DNA of 17,619 nt from DASTCC01 sp035711465 (GCA_035711465.1 DASTCC010000548.1:1-17619), one strand, 5' to 3'. Counted from the first letter of the stretch, positions 7,306-14,990 are shown. A program made the numbers and translations. The notes: generated from the sequence alone by a model not told the origin.

Positions 7306-7845
7306 ATGTGGAAGCGTGACGAGGCCGTTCGGCCGCCTCAGCAGTCAACCCCAACCAGCACACCCAGTGTGACGGAGGCCCCTCGCCCCGACGTCGCACG
7401 GCACCAGGAGAGAGATGTCGTGAACATCGGGAAGAGCGTCGTCATCAAAGGTGAACTGAGCGGCAGCGAAGATCTGACCATCGAGGGACAGGTCGAAGGC
7501 AAGATCGAGCTGCGGCAGAACGTCCTGACGATCGGACCGAACGGACGCATCAAGGCCCAGGTGTTCGCCAAGTCGATCATCGTGCAGGGCGAAGTGACCG
7601 GCGACATCACCGCCACCGAGCGCGTCGACATCCGCGACAACGGCTCGGTCGACGGCGATCTCTCCGCTCCACGTGTGGCGATCGCCGACGGCGCGCACTT
7701 CCGCGGCAGCATCGACATGCAGCGACAGGGCGCCAAGCCGGAAACCAAGTCGGAGACCAAGCCGACCGAAGTGAAGCCGGCCGCGGTCTCCGGACCGACG
7801 CCAGTGGCGGGCAACACCGCCGTGGCGGCGGGCGCGGCGCGATAG
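7306..7845 (+). CDS. Bactofilin (polymer-forming cytoskeletal protein)
   Basis: Bactofilins form nucleotide-independent filaments through a right-handed beta-helix and scaffold cell-wall or polarity proteins. After a disordered Pro/Thr-rich head of about 40 residues, the core runs from NIGKSVVIKGEL to about GSIDMQ. It shows the family's repeating short strands with Gly and charged turns (DLTIEGQVEGKIEL, IIVQGEVTGDI, DNGSVDGDL). A low-complexity Lys/Pro/Val/Ala tail of about 35 residues follows. This head-core-tail plan and 179 aa length are typical. GGAG lies 8 nt before the ATG. The start has no signal peptide, fitting a cytoplasmic or membrane-associated polymer. A methyltransferase gene follows after a 36-bp gap holding a strong hairpin. 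Confidence 0.93.
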   Translation: MWKRDEAVRPPQQSTPTSTPSVTEAPRPDVARHQERDVVNIGKSVVIKGELSGSEDLTIEGQVEGKIELRQNVLTIGPNGRIKAQVFAKSIIVQGEVTGDITATERVDIRDNGSVDGDLSAPRVAIADGAHFRGSIDMQRQGAKPETKSETKPTEVKPAAVSGPTPVAGNTAVAAGAAR

Positions 7846-7846
7846 T

Positions 7847-7868
7847 CGCGTCGACGCCCGTCGACGCG
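7847..7868 (+). other. Perfect hairpin abutting the ribosome-binding site of the methyltransferase
   Basis: CGCGTCGACG (7847-7856) is followed after 2 nt by CGTCGACGCG (7859-7868): ten complementary bases per arm, of which the innermost pair cannot form in RNA because the loop is so short. The AGGAG of the next gene starts at 7870. It could protect the bactofilin mRNA 3' end or modulate translation of the downstream gene. No U-run follows, so a terminator is unlikely. Confidence 0.5.
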
Positions 7869-7881
7869 CAGGAGCCCTGCC

Positions 7882-8526
7882 GTGTCGGGCTTGTTCAAAT
7901 GGACCGGACGGAAGGCCGAGGCGTCTGTGGAAGCAGCCGCCCCGGCCGAGCCGTCTCCCGACGTCGTCTCGACGTCGAAGGTCCTGCCTCGTTTGCTGTC
8001 CGCGTTGTCGCAGCGGCCCGACCCGATTCTGGTCGATCTCGGACCGGTCGTCGGCAGCAACGTCGCGTTCCTCGGCGAACGTCTGGCGTGCAAACTGTTC
8101 GTCGAGGATCTGTTCGCCGCCATCGAGTCTCACTCCCGGCGGCCCGATCGCGCCGAGGTGCCCCTCGCCCTGCACGAGCGTCTCCATCAGCCCGCCGGCT
8201 CGGTCGACGGCATCCTGTGCTGGGACGTCTTCGACTTCCTCGACAAGACCGCCGGACAGCCGCTGGCGGCGAAACTCGTCGAAATGCTGAAGCCGGGCGG
8301 CGTGCTCTACGGGTTCTTCGGCATGACGACGGTCGATCTGTCACACTACACACGATTCGTCGTCGAGGCCGAGGACGCGCTGCGGCTGCGAACGTATCCG
8401 GCCACGCCGGTGCGGCGGCAGGTACTCGCCCCACGGGATATCAATAAGATGTTCGACGGTCTCGTGGTGGCAGAGTCGCTCGTGCTCAAGCGGGGCACGC
8501 GCGAGACGTTGTTCCGCAAGCCATAG
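7882..8526 (+). CDS. SAM-dependent methyltransferase, class I fold, unknown substrate
   Basis: The 214-residue protein reads as a Rossmann-like methyltransferase. Motif I is the unusual DLGPVVGSN (52-60) rather than the common DxGxGxG. The acidic strand end FVEDLF follows, then VDGILCWDVFDFLD (108-121) and LKPGGVLYGFF (136-146), which match the strand 4 and strand 5 region of this fold. The GTG at 7882 is preceded by AGGAG at 8 nt. No membrane segment or signal is seen, so it acts in the cytoplasm. The C-terminal third (RRQVLAPRDINKMFDGL...) has no recognised motif and may determine substrate. It lies between a bactofilin and a SAM hydrolase, but the context does not identify the substrate. 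Confidence 0.8.
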   Translation: MSGLFKWTGRKAEASVEAAAPAEPSPDVVSTSKVLPRLLSALSQRPDPILVDLGPVVGSNVAFLGERLACKLFVEDLFAAIESHSRRPDRAEVPLALHERLHQPAGSVDGILCWDVFDFLDKTAGQPLAAKLVEMLKPGGVLYGFFGMTTVDLSHYTRFVVEAEDALRLRTYPATPVRRQVLAPRDINKMFDGLVVAESLVLKRGTRETLFRKP

Positions 8527-8593
8527 GCGGGCGCGGCCCCGATTGAGCCGTCGGCCCGGCCGGCGGCGCGAGAGAGGAGGCCGTTCGCTCCCC

Positions 8594-9388
8594 ATGGCGA
8601 AGACGCTCATCGCGATGCTCAGCGACTTCGGCACCCGCGATCACTACGCGGGTGTGATGAAGGGCGTGATGCTGAGCATCAATCCCGACATCACGATTAT
8701 CGACGTCTCGCACGATCTGCCGGCGCACGACGTCCCGTTCGCGGCGCTGGAGCTCGCCGCGACCTACAAGTACTATCCTGCCGGCACGCTGTTCCTCGTC
8801 GTCGTCGATCCGGGCGTCGGCACGAGCCGCCGCGGCCTCGCCGCCGAGGCCGGCGACTGGCGATTCGTCGCGCCGGACAACGGCGTCCTCACCGCCGTCT
8901 TCCACGAGACGCCGCCGAAGAAGGTCGTCGAGCTCACCGAGCGCCGCTACGCGCGTCCCACCGTGAGCCGCACGTTCGAAGGGCGCGATCGCTTCGCGCC
9001 GGCGGCGGCGTGGTGGGCGAAGGGCATTCAGCTGCCGGCATTCGGGCGGCCGGTGACCGACTACTACATGCTCGATCTGCCGGTGCCGGTGATCGAAGGC
9101 AATGTGGTGCGCGGCACCGTGGTCCGCATCGATCGCTTCGGCAACGTCGTCACCAATCTCGATCGCAAGACCTGCCAGAAGGTGACCGACGGATCGACTC
9201 ACGTGCAGCTCACGGTCGGCGGCCACTCGATCGCGCACATCGTCTCGACCTACGCGGACATCGCGCCCGGCGAGATCGGCGCGCTCTTCGGCAGCACCGA
9301 CCATCTCGAGTGCGCATCGCAGGCTGCGAGCGCGGCCGAGCAGCTTGGCGTCGCCGTCGGCGATCCGGTCGAGCTGCGCCGGATCTGA
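8594..9388 (+). CDS. SAM hydrolase (SAM hydroxide adenosyltransferase, DUF62)
   Basis: Members of this family split SAM with water to adenosine and methionine and are homologous to the fluorinase and chlorinase. The N-terminal IAMLSDFGTRDHYAGVMKGV contains the conserved Asp11, and VVDPGVGTSRRGLA carries the Asp72 and Arg79 equivalents of the family's Asp-Arg-His triad. The segment normally TFHGRDxFAP reads RTFEGRDRFAPAAA here, with Glu129 where His is expected. The C-terminal domain has RIDRFGNVVTNL, as in the family. I start at ATG 8594 (264 aa) because the family begins there. AGGAGG lies 13 nt upstream, rather far, and an upstream TTG at 8543 would add basic residues foreign to the family. 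glpX follows after 18 bp. Confidence 0.88.
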   Translation: MAKTLIAMLSDFGTRDHYAGVMKGVMLSINPDITIIDVSHDLPAHDVPFAALELAATYKYYPAGTLFLVVVDPGVGTSRRGLAAEAGDWRFVAPDNGVLTAVFHETPPKKVVELTERRYARPTVSRTFEGRDRFAPAAAWWAKGIQLPAFGRPVTDYYMLDLPVPVIEGNVVRGTVVRIDRFGNVVTNLDRKTCQKVTDGSTHVQLTVGGHSIAHIVSTYADIAPGEIGALFGSTDHLECASQAASAAEQLGVAVGDPVELRRI

Positions 9389-9406
9389 CTGGGGAGGACC
9401 GCCGAC

Positions 9407-10390
9407 ATGGCTTTTGACCTCTCGCTGGAACTGCTGCGCGTCGTCGAGCGCGCCGCTATCGCCTGCGCGCAGACGATGGGCAAGGGCGACGGCCGCGCCT
9501 CGGACCAGGCGGCCGTCGAGGCGATGCGCAAGGTCATGGACGACGTGCCGATCGACGGGACGATCGTCATCGGCGAAGGGGAGCGCGACGAGGCGCCGAT
9601 GCTGTTCATCGGCGAGCGCGTCGGCCAGGCGGTGCACGGCCAGGACGGGTTGCCGGAAGTCGACATCGCCGTCGATCCGCTGGAGGGCACGAACCTGTGC
9701 GCCACGGGCGCGCCGAACGCGATCGCCGTGCTCGCGGCGTCGACGCGCGGCGGCCTGCTGCACGCGCCCGACCTCTACATGGAGAAGCTGATCGTCGGCC
9801 CGCGCGCCCGACATGCGGTGAGCCTGGATCGGCCGGTGTCGCAGAATCTGCGCTCCATCGCCAAGGCGCTCGAGCGCAAGGTCGAGGATCTGGTCGTGAT
9901 GGTGCTCGATCGGCCGCGGCACGAGAAACTGATCGGCGACATCCGCAAGGCCGGCGCGCGCATCCGGTTGATCGGCGACGGCGACCTGTCGGCGGGCATC
10001 GCCGCCGCGATCGAAGGATCCGGCGTGCACGCGGTGATGGGCACGGGCGGCGCGCCCGAGGGCGTGCTGACCGCCGCGGCGATGCGCTGTCTCGGCGGCG
10101 AGATTCTCGGCCGCCTGGTCGTGAAGACGCCGGAGGACGAAGCGCGCTGCCGGGCGATGGGCATCACCGACCTGAAGCGGATCTACTCGGCGTCGGATCT
10201 GGCCTCGGGCGCGTCGACGACGTTCGTCGCGACCGGAGTCACCGACGGCGCGCTGATGAAGGGTGTGCGCTTCTTCGGTCACGGCATCCGCACGAGCTCG
10301 ATCGTCATGCAGAACGATCCGCACCAGATCCGCTTCATCGACACGATCCACGTGCACGGGACGGATGACGATCTGCGCATCCGGTTCTGA
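9407..10390 (+). CDS. glpX: Fructose-1,6-bisphosphatase class II
   Basis: GlpX removes the 1-phosphate of fructose 1,6-bisphosphate in gluconeogenesis (and sedoheptulose 1,7-bisphosphate in autotrophs), using divalent metal. The metal-binding segments are clear: IGEGERDEAPML (55-66) and VDPLEGTN (89-96). GDGDLSAGIAAA and the GTGGAPEGVLTAAA loop, both characteristic of class II, are also present. At 327 aa it is close to the usual 320-336. A GGGGAGGA ribosome-binding site lies about 9 nt before the ATG. The stop is followed after one base by the ATG of the MFS frame and by the left arm of an inverted repeat. With glgA in the same region it fits active gluconeogenic or storage carbon flow. Confidence 0.95.
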   Translation: MAFDLSLELLRVVERAAIACAQTMGKGDGRASDQAAVEAMRKVMDDVPIDGTIVIGEGERDEAPMLFIGERVGQAVHGQDGLPEVDIAVDPLEGTNLCATGAPNAIAVLAASTRGGLLHAPDLYMEKLIVGPRARHAVSLDRPVSQNLRSIAKALERKVEDLVVMVLDRPRHEKLIGDIRKAGARIRLIGDGDLSAGIAAAIEGSGVHAVMGTGGAPEGVLTAAAMRCLGGEILGRLVVKTPEDEARCRAMGITDLKRIYSASDLASGASTTFVATGVTDGALMKGVRFFGHGIRTSSIVMQNDPHQIRFIDTIHVHGTDDDLRIRF

Positions 10391-10391
10391 G

Positions 10392-11717
10392 ATGGGGTCC
10401 GATCTTGAATCCTGGCGCCGCCGGGTGGGGCCAGACGCCGAACTTCACGGGGCTGACCCCGCCCTCCGGCGCCAGGATTCGAGATCGGACCCCGTAGACT
10501 GGCGCCGCAATCAGATCGCCGTGACCGCGGCGGCATTCATCGGCTTCACGGGCTTCACGCTCGTGATGCCGTTCCTGCCGCTCTACATCGACGAGCTCGG
10601 CGTGCACGACGCGGGAGCGATCGCGCTCTGGTCGGGCGTCAGCCTCGGCGTGACGCCGGCGGTGACGGCGATGATGGCGCCGATCTGGGCGCGCGTCGCC
10701 GAGCGCTACGGCAAGAAGCTGATGGTCGCGCGATCGCTCGGCAGCTTCGTCGTCATCATGACGGCGACGGCCTTCGTCACCGCACCCTGGCAGGTGTTCG
10801 CGCTGCGGACGCTGCAGGGCTTCTTCGCCGGCTACGGTCCGATCGCGATGACGATGGCGGCCGAGTCCGCGCCGCCCGACAAGGTCGTCACCGCCATCGG
10901 CTGGGTCCAGACGGCGCAGCGGCTCGGCCCGGCGCTTGGCCCCGTGATCGGCGGCGTCATCGCGCAGGCCGTCGGACTCCGCCGCTCGTTCTTCGTCGCC
11001 GCCGTGTTCTATCTGGCGGCATGTCTGCTCGTGATGTTCGGTTATCGCGAGCCGCGGCCGGCGGCGCAGGCGCAGGAGGCGCCGAAGCCCGCGCCCGCGA
11101 CGTGGCGCACGCTGCGACGCGTGCGCTACTTCACGCTGTTCGTCGGCACCGTCCTGGGACTGCAGCTGGTCGACCGCAGCTTTGGCCCCGTGTTGCCGCT
11201 CTACCTGCTCGAGCTCGGGATGCCGGCGGCGCGCGTGCCGTTTCTGAGCGGATTGATCTTCACGGCCATGGCGGCGGCCGCCGCGGCCGGAAACCAGCTC
11301 ACCGGTCGTCTGCTCGGCCGCTGGCGCGTCGCGAAGCTGGTGCCGGCCGGCGCGGCGGCGGCGGCGCTGGCCGCGTCGATTTTCGCGCTCGCGGCGCCGG
11401 TAGGGGCGCTGCTCGCGATGGCCGTCGTGTTCGGCCTCGGCCTCGGGGTGGCGACGACGGCGATCTATACCGCGGCGACGCGGGCGGTGACGGCAGCCGA
11501 CCGCGGCATGGCCTTCAGCTATCTGACGACGGCGTACCTCGTCGGCCTGGCGCTGAGCCCGGTGATCGCCGGTCTGATCGGCGCGCTGAGCATGCGCGCC
11601 GTGTTCGTGGCCGATGCGATCGCCTTGGCAGGGGTCGCGTGGCTGGTCGCCAGCCGCATGCGCGGCGGCGCGGCGCGCGCGACCGGTATCGTCGGCGGAG
11701 AGGGGCAGAGCGCGTGA
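10392..11717 (+). CDS. Major facilitator superfamily transporter (12 TM), 5' end built from the inverted repeat
   Basis: The protein has about twelve hydrophobic helices beginning IAVTAAAFIGFTGFTLVMPFLPLY and the MFS loop 2-3 motif (ARVAERYGKKLMVAR, the G-x3-D-R/K-x-G-R/K-like region). It contains the helix 5 type stretch GPALGPVIGGVIA of drug/proton antiporter-like members and a second half starting near RYFTLFVGTVLGLQLV. Substrate cannot be deduced; a multidrug or sugar efflux role is possible. Family similarity appears to begin at DWRRNQI (near 10497), so the native start should lie just upstream, where the inverted repeat now sits. Available starts are ATG 10392 (one base after the glpX stop, coupling possible), GTG 10425, both in or touching the repeat, and GTG 10521, which would trim the first helix. 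The stop overlaps the next start (GTGA). Confidence 0.8.
   Translation: MGSDLESWRRRVGPDAELHGADPALRRQDSRSDPVDWRRNQIAVTAAAFIGFTGFTLVMPFLPLYIDELGVHDAGAIALWSGVSLGVTPAVTAMMAPIWARVAERYGKKLMVARSLGSFVVIMTATAFVTAPWQVFALRTLQGFFAGYGPIAMTMAAESAPPDKVVTAIGWVQTAQRLGPALGPVIGGVIAQAVGLRRSFFVAAVFYLAACLLVMFGYREPRPAAQAQEAPKPAPATWRTLRRVRYFTLFVGTVLGLQLVDRSFGPVLPLYLLELGMPAARVPFLSGLIFTAMAAAAAAGNQLTGRLLGRWRVAKLVPAGAAAAALAASIFALAAPVGALLAMAVVFGLGLGVATTAIYTAATRAVTAADRGMAFSYLTTAYLVGLALSPVIAGLIGALSMRAVFVADAIALAGVAWLVASRMRGGAARATGIVGGEGQSA
10394..10493. repeat. 100-bp near-perfect inverted repeat (REP/MITE-like hairpin element)
   Basis: The arms 10394-10420 (starting GGGGTCCGATC) and 10467-10493 (ending GATCGGACCCC) are complementary at 26 of 27 positions. 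Inside them GGGTGGGGCCAG (10424-10435) pairs with CTGACCCCGCCC (10453-10464), with one G-U type pair and one mismatch. The whole is one long stem-loop. It starts 4 bases after the glpX stop and overlaps the first codons of the MFS frame. No transposase is present and no certain target duplication is visible. CTGGCGCCGC occurs at 10412-10421 and again at 10499-10508, just outside the right arm. It looks like a non-autonomous palindromic repeat moved in trans. Confidence 0.85.
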
Positions 11718-12355
11718 GCGGCGAACGGCGATTGCGAATCGGTCCGGCGGCGGCGTCGGCGGCGGCGCTCGACGCGCCGCTGGCGTGGCTGCGTCGCGGC
11801 GGCATCGTGATCGTGCCGACGGACACGCTCTACGGCCTCGCCGTCGATCCGCGATCGGCGGCCGCCGTGGCCGACGTCTTCGATCTCAAAGGCCGCGACG
11901 ACCAGGCGGCGCTGCCGCTCCTGGCCGCGTCGGGGGCACAGGTGGAAGAAACGATCGGACGGCTCGGCCCGGTCGGCCGCGATCTGGCGGCGCGATTCTG
12001 GCCCGGCCCGCTGGCGTTGATTCTCGACGCGCCCGAGGAGGTCGCCCCGGCGGTGCACGCCGGCACCGGCGGCGTCGCGGTGCGCGTGCCCGCGCACGAG
12101 ATCGCGCGGCGGCTCGCGCTCGAGTTCGGATGGCCGTTGACGGCGACGAGCGCGAACCGCAGCGGCAGTCCGGCAGTGCGGTCGGTCGCCGCGCTCGCCG
12201 CGCTCGCCGCCGACCGGCGCGTCTTCACGATCGACGCCGGCCTCGTGCCCGGCGGGGCCGCGTCGACGATCGTCGACGTCCGCCCGACGCCGCCGCGGCT
12301 CGTGCGCGAAGGCGCCGTGGCATGGAGCCGCGTGCTAGAATCGATGCACGCATGA
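11714..12355 (+). CDS. tsaC: L-threonylcarbamoyladenylate synthase (Sua5/YrdC/TsaC family)
   Basis: The enzyme makes threonylcarbamoyl-AMP from threonine, bicarbonate and ATP, the first step of the t6A37 modification of ANN-decoding tRNAs. The YrdC signature is present: GGIVIVPTDTLYGLAVD (residues 29-45) with KGR at 59-61, then FWPGPLALIL, GGVAVRVPAH and TATSANRSG, the usual nucleotide-binding segments. At 213 aa it is the short single-domain form without a C-terminal Sua5 domain. The GTG start overlaps the MFS stop by 4 nt, and its own stop overlaps the hflX ATG by 4 nt, so translation is probably coupled. The segment after KGR (DDQAALPLLAA) departs from the common RPxxxPL pattern, and YciO-like function cannot be excluded. 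Confidence 0.87.
   Translation: MSGERRLRIGPAAASAAALDAPLAWLRRGGIVIVPTDTLYGLAVDPRSAAAVADVFDLKGRDDQAALPLLAASGAQVEETIGRLGPVGRDLAARFWPGPLALILDAPEEVAPAVHAGTGGVAVRVPAHEIARRLALEFGWPLTATSANRSGSPAVRSVAALAALAADRRVFTIDAGLVPGGAASTIVDVRPTPPRLVREGAVAWSRVLESMHA
12333..12341 (+). promoter_or_regulatory. Extended -10 promoter inside the end of tsaC, driving hflX
   Basis: TGC-TAGAAT (12333-12341) is a good extended -10 element. It ends 10 nt before the hflX ATG at 12352, placing the likely transcript start only a few bases from the start codon. It has the same TGCTAGA core as the element before glgA. No -35 is evident. Confidence 0.4.
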
Positions 12356-13641
12356 AGTCTCGTCGGACGGAGTCACGCGAGCGCCCGCTCGAACGCGCGG
12401 CGCTCGTCGGACTGGTGACTCGCGCGGCGCGGCGCGCCGACCCCGACACGATCCTGGACGAGCTCGAAGGACTCGCGCGAGCCGACGGCGCCGAGGTTGT
12501 GCTGCGCGCCGTCCAGGATCGTCCGTCGCCGGATCCGGCGACGCTCATCGGTCAGGGCAAGGCCGACACGCTGGCGCTTGCCTGCGCCGAAACCGGCGCC
12601 GATCTCGTCATCTTCGACAACGAGCTCACCCCCGCGCAGGGCCGCAACCTCGAGAAGGTCTTCGGCCGCCGCGTCATCGATCGCACCGAGCTCATCCTCG
12701 ATATCTTCGCGAAGCGCGCGCGGACGCGTGAAGGCCGGCTCCAGGTCGAGCTCGCGCAGCTCCAGTACCGGCTGCCACGCCTGGCCGGATCCAGCGACGC
12801 GCTGTCGCGCCTTGGCGGCGGCATCGGCACGCGCGGCCCGGGTGAAACGAAGCTCGAAACCGATCGCCGGCGCATCCGCGATCGCATCGCCAGCCTGAAG
12901 CGCGAGATCGCCGACGTCGGGCGGCGCCGCAGCTACCTGCGCGATCGCCGCCGCCGAGGCGACGTGCCGACGGTCGCGCTCGTCGGCTACACCAACGCCG
13001 GCAAGACGACGCTGTTCAACGCGCTGACCGGCGCGCAGGCGGTGGCCTCGCATGCGCTGTTCGTCACGCTCGATCCGCTGGTGCGCCGCCTGAAGCTCGG
13101 CGATGCCGGCCAGATTCTGCTCTCCGACACCGTCGGATTCATCGACCGCCTGCCGCATCAGCTGGTCGCGGCATTCCGTGCCACGCTCGAAGAGGTCGCC
13201 GCCGCCGACTTGCTCATTCATGTCGTCGACGCGGCGTCGCCGGATCGCGATCGCCACCTGACCGCGGTGCGCAACGTGCTCGCCGACGTCGGCGCCGCCG
13301 CGGTGCCGACGATCGAAGCCTGGAACAAGATCGATCTCGTCGATGCCGACGAGCGGGCGCGGCTCGAGACCTCGCCGCACGGCGAAGTGCTGATCTCGGC
13401 GCGGCGGCGGGACGGGCTCGATGCCCTCGCGCGCGCGATCGCGGCGCATCTGTCGATGGACACCGCCCGCGTCCGATTCGACCTCAACCTGCGCAGGGAC
13501 GCCGACCGGAAGACCGTGGCCGAGCTCTACAAGATGGCGCGCGTCGTCGCCCACGTCGCCGACGGCGACCGCGTCGCGATCGACGCGGACGTGCCGCGCC
13601 GCTTGCTCGGACGATTCCCTCGTGCGAAGGTACCGGCATGA
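12352..13641 (+). CDS. hflX: GTPase HflX (ribosome-splitting factor)
   Basis: HflX binds stalled 70S or 50S ribosomes and splits them under stress. The N-terminal HflX domain includes the LIGQGKADTL and NELTPAQGRNLE segments. The linker GGGIGTRGPGETKLETDRR (about 155-173), diagnostic for the family, is intact. The G domain has G1 GYTNAGKTT (212-220), G3 DTVGF (259-263) and G4 NKID (325-328). At 429 aa it is the standard length. The start codon overlaps the tsaC stop and the stop overlaps the next ATG (ATGA), so it sits in a coupled series. The extended -10 just upstream suggests it can also be transcribed on its own, which would suit a stress factor. Confidence 0.96.
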   Translation: MKSRRTESRERPLERAALVGLVTRAARRADPDTILDELEGLARADGAEVVLRAVQDRPSPDPATLIGQGKADTLALACAETGADLVIFDNELTPAQGRNLEKVFGRRVIDRTELILDIFAKRARTREGRLQVELAQLQYRLPRLAGSSDALSRLGGGIGTRGPGETKLETDRRRIRDRIASLKREIADVGRRRSYLRDRRRRGDVPTVALVGYTNAGKTTLFNALTGAQAVASHALFVTLDPLVRRLKLGDAGQILLSDTVGFIDRLPHQLVAAFRATLEEVAAADLLIHVVDAASPDRDRHLTAVRNVLADVGAAAVPTIEAWNKIDLVDADERARLETSPHGEVLISARRRDGLDALARAIAAHLSMDTARVRFDLNLRRDADRKTVAELYKMARVVAHVADGDRVAIDADVPRRLLGRFPRAKVPA

Positions 13642-14990
13642 GGACACGGGGCCGCCGCGCGCTCGTCGGATTGCTGGCGCTGGCCATCGCCGCCTGCGGG
13701 CCGAAACCCGCGCCGCTGGCGCCAGCCGCGCCGAAGTATCCGGATCTGCCGGTGCCCGTGATTCCGGCCGCGCTGGTCGTCGCCGAGCCCCTCCGCGCCA
13801 GGCACAACGACGCGTGGCAGCTCGTGCAGGCGGGGGACCTGCGCGGCGCCTCGCGTGCGTTCAACGAGAACCTTCGCGCGATGCCCGAGTTCTATCCGTC
13901 GGAGACCGGGCTGGGCTACGTGCTGCTCGTGCAGAAGGACTTCGATCAGGCCGCCAGGCGTTTCGCGTCGGCGGCGGCGAAGAACGCGAACTACCTGCCC
14001 GCGTGGATCGGCGCGGCCGAGGCGAATATGGCCCGCGGCGCGGACGCCGAGGCGATCGTCGCGCTCGAGCGCGTGCTGGCGCTCGATCCACAGCGTCCGG
14101 AGACGAAGGGCCGGCTCGAGCTGCTGCGCTTCAAGCAGCTGCCGGCGATGATCGAGAGCGGCCAGCGCGCGCGCCGGGCGGAGCGCTGGGACGAGGCGAA
14201 GACCACGCTGGAAAAAGCGCTGGCGATGTCGCCCACGAGCCCGGTGATCCTCCGCGAGCTGGCGCTGGTCGAGCTCGGCGCCGGCGCGCTGCCGGCCGCC
14301 GAAACGCGGGCCCGGCGGGCGGTGGCCGTCGACGAGCGCGATGCCGAATCGCACGCGACGCTGGCGATGGTCCTCGAGGCGCGCGGCAACAACCGCGGCG
14401 CCGCGGATGAATACGACCGCGCCGTGGCGCTCGATCCCCGGCCTGAGTGGCGCGAGAAAGCCACCGGCCTGCGCAGCAGCGCCGAGCTGGCGGTGATTCC
14501 GCCGGAGTTCCGCACCGTGCCGACCGCGGCGACGGTGACCCGCGCGCAGGTGGCGGCCTACATCGGCATCCGCCTCGAGCGATTGATCGCACGGGCGCCG
14601 GCGCGCGTGACCGCGGTCGCGACCGACATCCGCAACCACTGGGCGTCATCCTGGATCCTGCCCGTGACGCGTGCGGGCATCATGGAGATCCAGCCGAACC
14701 ACATGTTCGAGCCGGCGGCGCAGGTGCGGCGCGGCGATCTCGCGCGGATCGTCTCGCAGCTCCTGACGATCATCCCGCAGCGGCAGATGGACCTGGCGCG
14801 CTGGCGCCAGGCGAAGCCGCGGTTCGCCGACGTCCCGGCCAGCCACGTCTTCTACCCGGCCGCGGCGCTCGCCGTGTCGGCCGGGGCGATGAACCCGGAC
14901 GCCGGGAGTCGATTCGATCCGACCCGTCCGGCGAGTGGACCGGACCTCGTCGCGGCCATCGGCCGCATCGAGGACATCGCCGGGCGGTAG
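13638..14990 (+). CDS. TPR-repeat lipoprotein with C-terminal SLH-like domain
   Basis: The N-terminus is a lipoprotein signal, LLALAIAAC with the lipobox cysteine at Cys20, followed by a Pro/Ala-rich tether. Residues of about 55-290 form tetratricopeptide-like helical pairs (for example GDLRGASRAFNENLRAMPEF and AEAIVALERVLALDP). From about residue 328, ATDIRNHWASSWILPVTRAGIM and the later FADVPASHVFYPAAALAVSAGAM resemble S-layer homology repeats, which in other bacteria bind cell-wall polymers. The 450-residue protein is probably anchored to a membrane in the periplasm and bridges partners to the wall. GAAGG lies 7 nt before the ATG, which overlaps the hflX stop. pgsA follows after 4 bp. Its precise role is unknown; the SLH match is by eye and imperfect. 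Confidence 0.75.
   Translation: MRTRGRRALVGLLALAIAACGPKPAPLAPAAPKYPDLPVPVIPAALVVAEPLRARHNDAWQLVQAGDLRGASRAFNENLRAMPEFYPSETGLGYVLLVQKDFDQAARRFASAAAKNANYLPAWIGAAEANMARGADAEAIVALERVLALDPQRPETKGRLELLRFKQLPAMIESGQRARRAERWDEAKTTLEKALAMSPTSPVILRELALVELGAGALPAAETRARRAVAVDERDAESHATLAMVLEARGNNRGAADEYDRAVALDPRPEWREKATGLRSSAELAVIPPEFRTVPTAATVTRAQVAAYIGIRLERLIARAPARVTAVATDIRNHWASSWILPVTRAGIMEIQPNHMFEPAAQVRRGDLARIVSQLLTIIPQRQMDLARWRQAKPRFADVPASHVFYPAAALAVSAGAMNPDAGSRFDPTRPASGPDLVAAIGRIEDIAGR

Noticed and set aside
8594..9388. Fluorinase or chlorinase instead of SAM hydrolase
   Set aside because: The DPGVG-x-x-R motif of SAM hydrolases is present, where fluorinase has TYPATGTT. The halogenase-specific loop is not seen.
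8486..10357. Very long open frame (623 codons) on the minus strand
   Set aside because: It is antisense to the SAM hydrolase and glpX, both with intact motifs. Its Arg/Asp/Ala/His-rich translation is the usual shadow of GC-rich codon bias.
10521..11717. MFS gene starting at GTG 10521
   Set aside because: This would remove the DWRRNQI segment that precedes helix 1 in related transporters, and there is no ribosome-binding site. It is kept only as an alternative.
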